This document shows positions 1-7,503 of a stretch of DNA of 64,000 nucleotides, piece after piece. The stretch lies in contig NZ_JAFIQX010000009.1 in NCBI RefSeq assembly GCF_017356035.1, forward strand, positions 124,001 through 188,000, in the 5' to 3' direction. Made by a program: the position numbers and the translations under genes. A model generated the notes under the pieces. It had not been told where the DNA came from, made no database searches, and worked only from the letters and a program-made list of their open reading frames with translations. How positions within the stretch are numbered: the first letter of the stretch is position 1; the number at the start of each line of letters is the position of its first letter. The DNA comes from Longitalea luteola (GTDB lineage: Bacteria; Bacteroidota; Bacteroidia; Chitinophagales; Chitinophagaceae).

Positions 1-1921
1 ATAATTTGTCAGCGGGCGTGAAGATGGTTTTGGCATACACGGGCTTCTCTTCCATAACCGGAGTGCCCTGTTCCCAGGTTACCGTGTGTGCCGTGTTCGT
101 TGACACATTGGCCAGCAGCTGCACAGAACGGTCGGGCCATTCTATTTTTATAGAATCGACAGCAGTGGCATTGCCTACACCAAAATGCAGGCGGGCCGGT
201 ACGCAGGAAAGATAACCGCGGGCCGGATTCACTTCTGCATATTGAACCGTTTTCTGCTGGTACACCCATACTTTGGCGCCAAGGGAAAACCAGTTTGGTT
301 TTTTGTAATGCAGGGTAAGGGATAGATAGCCGGCCTTTGTGATTTCTCTCGCAGTATTCTTGTACACAAACGCATGCTCATTGATATTATTTATCACAAG
401 TTCGAGGTCACCATCGTTATCCAGGTCTGCATATACCGCCCCTGATGAGATGGCCGATCTATCCATTCCCCATGGTTTCTGCTGGTTGGTAAAGGTGCAA
501 TTACCATTGTTTCGAAAAATATAATTGGGTAGCGTAGTTGAGGGCATAACGCGTATAAGATCCATCAGCAATACAGGTTCCCGATCCATCGCTTTTTTAA
601 CCTTGTAATCGCCCCAGTAGCGCAAAAAATCCTTGTTGGTATAGTCGCGCAGGTAACCGTTTGTAACAAACAGGTCTTTGAAACCATCGTTATCATAATC
701 GGCCAGCAGCGGGCACCAGCTCCAGTCCGTATTCGATACGCCGGCCAGTTGACCGATCTCGCTAAAGGTGAGGGCCCCTTCCCGGCCTCCCCCGGTGGGG
801 GAGGAGGAACTTACACCTCCTCCTCCGGAGGGCATTGGGCGGAGGCTTCCATTATTCAAATGCAGCATATTGCGCATATACTGCGGATTTAGTCCCTGGT
901 TCACCATCAGGGAAAAAGATTCATAGTTCTCCTGTAACTGCAGTAATTTCTGCCGCCGGTTATCTTCGGGCAGCATATCGAGGGTAATGATATCAGGTAA
1001 GGCATCATTATTAAAATCGGCGATATCCACACCCATTGAAAATTGCGAGAGGTAACGCAGGCTTTTATCGGCTTCATTGGTAAATGTTCCGTTGCCATTG
1101 TTCATATACATGTAATCCGGTTCGTTGTAGTCATTGGTAACGTATACATCCTGCCAGCCGTCTTTATTGATATCGGAAATGGCAATGCCCAGTCCAAACG
1201 TCAAAGGATTTTGCCGGATGCCTGCTTTTTTTGAAACATCAACAAAACGGTTCAGCTGGTTTTCGTAGAGTTTGTTACCAGCCAGCTCATCCACTTCATC
1301 GCGGTAACGGGCCAGCTCCATATTATCGATCTTTTTTGTGCTATGGTTTAACAGGAAAAGATCGAGGTCACCATCATTATCATAATCAAAGAATGCGGCC
1401 TGGGTGCTGAAGCTTTTATCATTGACGCCATAGGCGGCTGCTTCTTCTTTAAAGGTGCTGTTGCCCTGGTTTATGAATAACTGGTTGCGGCGGATATCGT
1501 CAGGCACTTTGCCGGAATAACATACATAAATATCCAGCCAGCCATCGCCGTTTACATCGGCCATGGTAGCCCCGGTCTTCCAGCTATTAGGGCGCCCTGC
1601 GAGCTCTTTGCCGGCTTCTTTGGTGATATCTTTAAATTGTAAATTACCGGTGTTCAGGTACAGTTTGTTCTCGTTCATATTTGCTACGAGGAAAATATCT
1701 TCCAGGCCATCGTTGTTGATATCACCCACTGCCACACCGCCACCATTATAAAAGTATTCGTACGCCAGCACATTCAGGTTCTCTGTTTCGCTGATGCGGT
1801 TCTCAAATTTGATATTGGTCTGCCTGGGCGTTAAAAATTCAAACAAGGGTGCCTGCGCTACAGCAGGCACCAGTGCAGTGCAATGAAGCAGGGTAATGAT
1901 GGTGATGGCGATCCGTATCAT
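1..1921 (-). CDS. VCBS/FG-GAP repeat protein with ASPIC/UnbV domain (CRTAC1 type), 3' end outside window
   Basis: The minus strand is open from an ATG at 1921 to the left edge, about 640 codons, so the C-terminus is missing. A signal peptide is followed by many calcium-loop FG-GAP/VCBS motifs of the type D-x-N-x-D-G-x-x-D (for example DINNDGLEDIF, DVNGDGWLDIY, DYDNDGDLDLF, DLDNDGDLELV), which build a seven-bladed propeller. Near the window edge an ASPIC/UnbV-like stretch appears (IKIEWPDRSVQ). Proteins of this family often follow SusC/SusD genes in Bacteroidota and are thought to act at the cell surface in glycan binding; their exact role is not known. It starts about 195 nt downstream of the susD stop and is probably in the same transcript. 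About 25 residues rich in Gly, Ser and Pro, encoded by 773-847, look like an in-frame insertion of a palindromic element (separate entry). Confidence 0.85.
   Translation of the reverse strand, partial: MIRIAITIITLLHCTALVPAVAQAPLFEFLTPRQTNIKFENRISETENLNVLAYEYFYNGGGVAVGDINNDGLEDIFLVANMNENKLYLNTGNLQFKDITKEAGKELAGRPNSWKTGATMADVNGDGWLDIYVCYSGKVPDDIRRNQLFINQGNSTFKEEAAAYGVNDKSFSTQAAFFDYDNDGDLDLFLLNHSTKKIDNMELARYRDEVDELAGNKLYENQLNRFVDVSKKAGIRQNPLTFGLGIAISDINKDGWQDVYVTNDYNEPDYMYMNNGNGTFTNEADKSLRYLSQFSMGVDIADFNNDALPDIITLDMLPEDNRRQKLLQLQENYESFSLMVNQGLNPQYMRNMLHLNNGSLRPMPSGGGGVSSSSPTGGGREGALTFSEIGQLAGVSNTDWSWCPLLADYDNDGFKDLFVTNGYLRDYTNKDFLRYWGDYKVKKAMDREPVLLMDLIRVMPSTTLPNYIFRNNGNCTFTNQQKPWGMDRSAISSGAVYADLDNDGDLELVINNINEHAFVYKNTAREITKAGYLSLTLHYKKPNWFSLGAKVWVYQQKTVQYAEVNPARGYLSCVPARLHFGVGNATAVDSIKIEWPDRSVQLLANVSTNTAHTVTWEQGTPVMEEKPVYAKTIFTPADKL
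773..847. repeat. GC-rich palindromic element inserted in frame in a coding gene
   Basis: This 75-nt stretch holds nested perfect inverted repeats: 786-793 pairs with 797-804 (8 bp), 800-807 with 816-823 (8 bp), and 822-831 is a 10-nt palindrome. It interrupts a conserved VCBS repeat between the residues LHLNNG and TFSEIGQ, which in relatives are nearly adjacent. The length is a multiple of three and the reading frame stays open. It looks like a REP-type or small mobile palindrome tolerated in a surface loop. Confidence 0.65.
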
Positions 1922-1963
1922 AAAACAGGCATAGAGATTAAATATGGTTTCATTCAAGGTGAA

Positions 1964-1990
1964 AGGTGCGGGGCATTCAACCCCACACCT
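1964..1990. repeat. Hairpin between susD and VCBS genes
   Basis: The arms 1964-1973 and 1981-1990 form a 10-bp stem with one mismatch and a 7-nt loop. A T-rich stretch follows on the plus strand, but no plus-strand gene precedes it. On the minus strand it lies between the susD stop and the VCBS start, so it is more likely an intercistronic structure than a terminator. Its AGGTG ends resemble those of the hairpin at 12345-12377. Confidence 0.5.
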
Positions 1991-2079
1991 GTTTGCTTTT
2001 TTAATACTTGTATATTGATTGGCTATCTTATGGCTTTTATTATTTAGTTTTTTGCATTCTTTCTTATGATTTGTTTTTC

Positions 2080-2119
2080 ATTATCGAATTATCACATTAT
2101 CAAATTATCACATTAATCA
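2080..2119. repeat. Octamer tandem array at the susD stop codon
   Basis: Five 8-nt units run head to tail (attatcga, attatcac, attatcaa, attatcac, attaatca). The last unit contains the TGA stop codon (complement of 2117-2119) of the neighbouring susD gene. It is one of several 7/8-nt arrays in the window that abut stop codons. Confidence 0.7.
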
Positions 2120-3733
2120 TTTGTCCCACCACATTTTTGAATTCCAGTTATCACCGGCAGAAAGATTGCTGACACCCACCCTGTAGTTTTCAGGGTTGGC
2201 AGTCGGTTCTGTTGTCGGATATAATTGTCTGCGGGGAATCGCGCCGCCCGAGAAATTACCGGGATAATTAACCGGAGTTAGCATGGGATAACCCGACCTT
2301 CTCCAGTTGTTCCAGGCTTCTACAAAATTGAAGAGGATGCCCGTAGTTGCCCAGTATTGTTCGTTGATCTGCTTTAAGGAAGCTGCCATGGATGAAGTGT
2401 TCAGCGGATTAGCCGTTGCATACGCATCCGCGGTGGCCGCAGGGATCACTGCACTGCTGTGAAACGTACCTACCGATTGAATACCGGCCGATACACCATT
2501 GGCATAATGCTGGGCAGCTGTAATGGCGCCCACATTCCAGCCTCTTACTTTTGCCTCGGCGAGTAATAATTCCGATTCAGCATAGGTCAATACGAACTGT
2601 GGACTATTAAGATCCGTGTAAACAACCAGGCGTGGACGGGAATATTTTCCAATAGGCGTGAAATCGCCGCCAGTGCCGGTTCCACCCGGATAACCAGGTG
2701 CGTTCCGGATATCTGTTGGCCCACCATTCAGGTCATAGCCATGCGGTTGACCTAACTGGTTAGCGGCGGCATTGTCGCCCGTTTTTGTGACATCGTTGTT
2801 ACCAGACAGTCCCGGTGGAGGCACTTCTGCAATGGCGCTTAGCCGGGGATCATTGGTCGATTTCAGAAAATCGATCAGGGTTTTACTCCATCGCACACTG
2901 TAAAAGTCAGCCGGCGTTATCAATGCACGGGAATTTTCACTGCGGTAACCGGCGGGATTGTCTCCTTTGATCCACGCATCTTCCGAAACAGCCGACAAAG
3001 TACCGCCGGCTGCTGCTTTTTCGGCATATTGCTGTGCTTTGGCCGGATCTGCTTTTACCAGGCGCATGGCGATGCGCAGCATCAACGAATAACCGAATTT
3101 TTTCCACTTAGCTACATCACCGGCGTAGGGGAAAAGATCGGCGGCAGGTTCCGGTTTTGAGGCATCGAACATAGTTAACGCTGCATCGAGGTCGGTCAAC
3201 AGGGAATTGTATACATCCTGTTGTTTGTCATATGCGGGCTGGGTAACATTTGTTGCAGCCTGAAACGCCTGCGAATAAGGGATATCGCCATATAAGTCTG
3301 TAGCATAATGCATGGCCAGTACTTTCATAACAGTGGCCGCGCTCACTACGTTTACTTTATCCTCATCATCGCCATAGTTCTTTATGATTTCCTGCGACAG
3401 CCGGGCACTCTTATACATAAGATCGAAACCGCGGCCCGCATAGTCGTTGGTATTACCCGATGGCACATATTTATCCATGTTACTGTAATAGCTGGCGGCA
3501 CCGGAAGACGTAGATGAGAGTATCTGCGCCCAGCCACTCTGGAACAATATAGCGCCGTTATACCCGGTAATGCCATTGATGTAATTCCACTGACTGCCCG
3601 TTAAAAAATAATCGGAATTAAAATTGGCCGGGGCCGATTGTGTAGGATCCGTATTTATCGATTCAAAGTCTTTTGTACATCCCGTGGCCAGCGCAAACGC
3701 CACCAAACTTATATATAGAGATATTTTTTTCAT
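2117..3733 (-). CDS. SusD/RagB-family surface glycan-binding lipoprotein (PUL pair 1)
   Basis: 538 residues from the ATG at 3733; an ATG three codons upstream is possible, but the chosen start gives a normal lipoprotein signal. Residues 1-18 are the signal and Cys19 lies in the lipobox LATGC. It is followed by acidic/Lys residues (TKDFE), like the surface-export signals of Bacteroidota lipoproteins. The sequence matches the SusD_2 type (SusD-like with RagB fold): TPR-like helices, the motif LYGDIPYSQAF, and a C-terminal ending in an aromatic-rich MWWDK. SusD proteins cap the SusC barrel and bind glycan before import. The gene lies 33 nt after the susC stop and is followed by the VCBS gene, so the three probably form one transcript. 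Confidence 0.92.
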   Translation of the reverse strand: MKKISLYISLVAFALATGCTKDFESINTDPTQSAPANFNSDYFLTGSQWNYINGITGYNGAILFQSGWAQILSSTSSGAASYYSNMDKYVPSGNTNDYAGRGFDLMYKSARLSQEIIKNYGDDEDKVNVVSAATVMKVLAMHYATDLYGDIPYSQAFQAATNVTQPAYDKQQDVYNSLLTDLDAALTMFDASKPEPAADLFPYAGDVAKWKKFGYSLMLRIAMRLVKADPAKAQQYAEKAAAGGTLSAVSEDAWIKGDNPAGYRSENSRALITPADFYSVRWSKTLIDFLKSTNDPRLSAIAEVPPPGLSGNNDVTKTGDNAAANQLGQPHGYDLNGGPTDIRNAPGYPGGTGTGGDFTPIGKYSRPRLVVYTDLNSPQFVLTYAESELLLAEAKVRGWNVGAITAAQHYANGVSAGIQSVGTFHSSAVIPAATADAYATANPLNTSSMAASLKQINEQYWATTGILFNFVEAWNNWRRSGYPMLTPVNYPGNFSGGAIPRRQLYPTTEPTANPENYRVGVSNLSAGDNWNSKMWWDK

Positions 3734-3766
3734 CTGAAACATTTTAATGTTTAAATAGCCTGGTGA

Positions 3767-6700
3767 TTATTTTTTGAATTTCAGGTTCAGGTTCAAACCA
3801 TAGGTGCGGGTGGAAGGCAGACTGGTACCTTCGATACCATAGTAATTAACATTGGAACCGAACTGTGATTCAGGATCGATGTTTTCGCTGTTCCGCATGA
3901 TGGTCCACAGGTTGCGGGCAACCAATGAAATTTGCGCCGATCTGAACAAAGGCCATTTGCTTACAATATTTGTTGGAACGGTATAACTTAATTGTACCTG
4001 GCGTAATTTGATGAAGTCGCCATCGAGCACGTGAACGGAAGTAACCTGTTGCGCCAAAGCGCGGTAATAGCCCTGGGCGTCTGCTGTTACCGGATTGGGA
4101 TCACCGTTTTCCGTTACCCCTACTTTAATACCATTGCGCCCTTCGAGGGTCATTTTATGCAAGCCGCGTAAAATGGCATAATAGCTGGTGCCGCTTAATA
4201 TCTTATTTCCAAAATTGTAATCGATGAGAAATGAAAGCGAAATACCTTTGAAGTTAAACTCATTATTCAAGCCGCCATACACTTTTGGCAATACGCTGCC
4301 CCAGGCCAGCAGGCTGTCGCCCCGGAGCGGATAACCGGATGCATCCACCACGATGTCGCCTTTGGCGTCGCGTAGATAATCATATGCCAGGATCTGCGGA
4401 CCGGAAAATCCCTGTACATAGGCCGTAATGGCATTACCTAATGTACCGCGGTTCTGCCCCAGGTTAACGTTGTTACCCGCCGCATCGGTCCTCAGCACCT
4501 TGTTATTAATGTGCGTGAAATTTAAGGTGGCTGTCCAGCTGAAGTCTTTCGATCTAACCGGCACAGCGTTGATCATCACCTCCAATCCTTTGTTCTGCGT
4601 TTGGCCGTTTGGAATGTAACCGCTGGTATAACCGGTAGCGATGCTGAAGGTAGCGTTCATGATCTCATTCCGGGTCTTCTTGGTGAAGTAAGCCACATCA
4701 ACATTCAACCGGTTGCCGAGCATTCTTATTTCTGTACCCACCTCAAATTCAGCTACGGTAAATGGTTTTAACAAACCGCTTGGCAGCGAAGTGTTGAACT
4801 GGCCAACAGGCACACCATTGAAATTGTTGCCCAATGAATAATACACCTGCGTTTGATAAGCCCTGGTTAATTCATTGCTGGTAACAGCATAAGATGCCCT
4901 TAGTTTGCCAAAATCAAGATTGTTGATGTTGGCTAATTCAGAAAAGATCAGGCTTCCTGATACCGACGGAACGAAAATGGTATTGTTATCATCCGGTAAT
5001 GTTGAATAAGCATCGTACCGGCCGGTAGTACCCAGTGTAAGGAAATTTTTATAAGTAAAATCAACGGTATAGTAAGCAGAATTCACCTGGGTCTTATAGA
5101 AAGTATAATCGCGGTTAAAATTCTGCACATTGTTCCAGCTGTATTGATACGGCAGGATGAACGGACCACCTCCGATCTTTATTCTCTCTTCCTGGTTCTT
5201 ACGCAGGTTGGCGCCAATAGCCGCATCAAAGCTAAGGTCTTCGGTGATCTTTTGATTCAAACCTACCAAACCATCTACATTCAACTCAAAACGTTCTGTT
5301 TGCGCCAGATCCTGCAAATTACCCGCCCTGTTGGTTGTATAGGCAGTTCCCCATGGTTCCACTCTAAACAGCCGGTCGTGCGTTACATCATAACCAAGAC
5401 GTGCCTGTGCATAGAGGCCTTTCATGAAGTCGTACCTGACTGCAGTTGATGTAATGAATCGTTTACGGCCGAGGTTATTTACATACTGGTTCACCACAAA
5501 CCATGGATTGGTTACATATTCATCGTCGCTGAACTGTGTCTCATAACCGGTTGCAGGATCATAACCCGGCTTTAAGATCTCCTGATCGATATTGGTGGCC
5601 AGGAACTGGCCGTTATTGGCATTCATGGGAGCATCGCTCAATTGCGGCCGGTTCTTTGATTTTTCATCAATATAATTTGCCATCATTTTTACCGATAGCT
5701 TGTCGGTGATGTTCTGGTCAATGTTCAGGTTCGCCGTCTTTCTGTCGAGCCCACTGTTCCTTATGATGGCCTCGTTACTGAGGTTCGAAAGCGACAACCG
5801 GAATGAACCATTTTCGCCGCCTCTTGAAACGGCAATAGTATTGGTAAAGGAAGGTCCTGCCCGGTAAAAGTTCTCGATATTATCTTTCTGGGCAACGTAA
5901 GGATACGTATTGCCATCGAACTGAATGACCTGCGAGCCATCGAGGCGTTCGCCCCAGCTGAATCTGCCAGATGCCTGGGCTGCAGCCACTGTTGCCGGTT
6001 TCTGACCACCTATTCCCTGTCCGTATTCATACTGGAATTCAGTAAAATCAATGGCCTTGTCTACCATGATGTTCAAATTGTAGTCGACAGAAAAATCACC
6101 GCGCTTGCCCGATTTGGTAGTAATGAGGATAACGCCATTGGTAGCTCTTGAACCGTAGAGAGCAGAAGCCGCCTGCCCTTTCAATACGGTCATGGTCTCG
6201 ATATCATCCGGATTGATGTTACCAATGCCATCACCATTGTCGGAGCCGCCCCACTCACCGGCAGCACCTCTTTGGGTATTATCCATGGGCACGCCGTTGA
6301 TAACAAACAGCGGCGAGCCGGGATTATTCATACTTGGCAAACCACGTAATAATAGTTTTACAGTACCACCGGGACCGCTATTCGTTCCGGTCACTTTCAA
6401 CCCGGCCACTCGGCCACTTAGTGAATTGGCCACATTGGTTTCGCGGGCTACATTCAGCTGGTCGCCTACAACGGTCGACACAGAATATCCCACTTTCCTG
6501 GCTTCCTTTGATATACCTAACGCTGTCACTACAACTTCGCCGAGTTGCTGTGCTGTTCCTTCTTCCATGGTAATTGATATGTTAGCCTGGTTTTCAGCTA
6601 CATCAATGGTTTGTTCACCGTAGCCTACCGAAGTTGCTACGAGTCGAATATTGCCAGTTGGTACCTGCAAACTAAATGCACCGTTAATATCAGTTACGGT

Positions 6701-6847
6701 TTGATTGTTTTGTCCCTGTACTTTGATCGTTACAGCGGGAATGCCAGCACCGGCCTTGTCTTTAACAGACCCTGAGAGCTGTCGGGTCTGGGCCAGTACT
6801 GCCGAATGCAGCAGAATAAATGCAATTAGCAGGTGAACATGTCTCAT
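3767..6847 (-). CDS. SusC/RagA-family TonB-dependent outer-membrane transporter (PUL pair 1)
   Basis: 1026 residues from the ATG at 6847; a TTG two codons upstream is also open but less likely. The order is signal peptide (about 1-20), a carboxypeptidase-regulatory-like beta-sandwich (about 23-100), a TonB plug containing the SusC-family segments RGLPSMNNPGSPLFVING and LKGQAASALYGSRATNGVI, then the 22-strand barrel ending in LNLKFKK. There is no STN domain, so this transporter is not expected to signal to an anti-sigma factor, unlike the SusC at 21576. It imports oligosaccharides with its SusD partner just downstream. A 650-nt spacer upstream suggests it has its own promoter and is not simply an extension of the glycosidase transcript. 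Confidence 0.95.
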   Translation of the reverse strand: MRHVHLLIAFILLHSAVLAQTRQLSGSVKDKAGAGIPAVTIKVQGQNNQTVTDINGAFSLQVPTGNIRLVATSVGYGEQTIDVAENQANISITMEEGTAQQLGEVVVTALGISKEARKVGYSVSTVVGDQLNVARETNVANSLSGRVAGLKVTGTNSGPGGTVKLLLRGLPSMNNPGSPLFVINGVPMDNTQRGAAGEWGGSDNGDGIGNINPDDIETMTVLKGQAASALYGSRATNGVILITTKSGKRGDFSVDYNLNIMVDKAIDFTEFQYEYGQGIGGQKPATVAAAQASGRFSWGERLDGSQVIQFDGNTYPYVAQKDNIENFYRAGPSFTNTIAVSRGGENGSFRLSLSNLSNEAIIRNSGLDRKTANLNIDQNITDKLSVKMMANYIDEKSKNRPQLSDAPMNANNGQFLATNIDQEILKPGYDPATGYETQFSDDEYVTNPWFVVNQYVNNLGRKRFITSTAVRYDFMKGLYAQARLGYDVTHDRLFRVEPWGTAYTTNRAGNLQDLAQTERFELNVDGLVGLNQKITEDLSFDAAIGANLRKNQEERIKIGGGPFILPYQYSWNNVQNFNRDYTFYKTQVNSAYYTVDFTYKNFLTLGTTGRYDAYSTLPDDNNTIFVPSVSGSLIFSELANINNLDFGKLRASYAVTSNELTRAYQTQVYYSLGNNFNGVPVGQFNTSLPSGLLKPFTVAEFEVGTEIRMLGNRLNVDVAYFTKKTRNEIMNATFSIATGYTSGYIPNGQTQNKGLEVMINAVPVRSKDFSWTATLNFTHINNKVLRTDAAGNNVNLGQNRGTLGNAITAYVQGFSGPQILAYDYLRDAKGDIVVDASGYPLRGDSLLAWGSVLPKVYGGLNNEFNFKGISLSFLIDYNFGNKILSGTSYYAILRGLHKMTLEGRNGIKVGVTENGDPNPVTADAQGYYRALAQQVTSVHVLDGDFIKLRQVQLSYTVPTNIVSKWPLFRSAQISLVARNLWTIMRNSENIDPESQFGSNVNYYGIEGTSLPSTRTYGLNLNLKFKK

Positions 6848-7500
6848 TAGCAATTGGTTTTATGATGATTAAATAACTCCCAAAAGAAGATTGCTAACAA
6901 AATGACATAGCAAGGCTGGCCGTCTTTTTACAGACTGCAATCATTTTGAAAACTTCCTATTGGCGTTAAAACCCTTTCAATTAAGGGACGGTGAAGTGAT
7001 AATTTAGTTTTTGGTTGTCAACAGAATGAGATGTGGCGCTCGCTTGATCCCCAACCATGCATAATTAATAACACATGGTTGCATAGTATAAGTGTAAGCC
7101 GGTCAGATTTTGTAATAAAGAATTAACAACTCTTTTTTATGAGGCAATCATTTTCAGTAATATGATGCAGCGGAATGAAAAAAGTTTGAAAAATATGATT
7201 ACAGTCACTATTTTTTTCAACACATTATATTGTTACCGTGGTGAGTGGTGATGGGTCAATAGTGAGGGATCTATGCTTGCCCGTTTAAAGCGATAGCGAA
7301 GGAGGGGTGAGTGGTCGATCGTGAATTGGGAGGTGACTGGTCAATGGTGAATGGTCAATGGTCAATGACGAATGGTGAGTGGTGAGTGGCTCGCGCAATT
7401 TTGGATTAATAACCGATCCTGCGCCGCCTGACTTTTTTTTGCCTTTTGCCTTCAGCCTTTTGCCTTTTGCCTTCAGCCTTCAGCCTTTTGCCTTTTGCCT
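6848..7500. other. Gene-free spacer upstream of susC pair 1, with two tandem array families
   Basis: No supported gene. The part nearest susC (6848-7220) is AT-rich and should hold its promoter, though I see no convincing -33/-7 pair. From about 7225 to 7400 there are degenerate 7-nt units of the type GGTGAGT, GGTCAAT and GGTGAAT, partly interrupted. From 7438 to 7503 a second array uses units GCCTTTT and GCCTTCA. Confidence 0.6.
7225..7400. repeat. Degenerate heptamer array (GGTGAGT/GGTCAAT type)
   Basis: Seven-nt units GGTGAGT, GGTCAAT and GGTGAAT recur with interruptions; the cleanest stretch is about 7333-7390. The function is unknown. It lies next to, but differs in sequence from, the array at 7438-7503. 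Confidence 0.6.
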
Positions 7501-7503
7501 TCA
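7438..7503. repeat. Heptamer array (GCCTTTT/GCCTTCA) reaching a stop codon
   Basis: About nine units alternate irregularly between GCCTTTT and GCCTTCA with a strict period of 7. The final GCCTTCA contains the complement of the TGA stop (7501-7503) of the minus-strand gene next door. On the sense strand the units read TGAAGGC and AAAAGGC. Confidence 0.75.

Noticed and set aside
5144-5449. 101-codon plus-strand open frame opposite susC
   Set aside because: Shadow of the SusC barrel coding sequence; no signal, domain or start context.
6192-6623. 143-codon plus-strand open frame opposite susC
   Set aside because: It is antisense to the conserved TonB plug domain and has no recognisable protein features.
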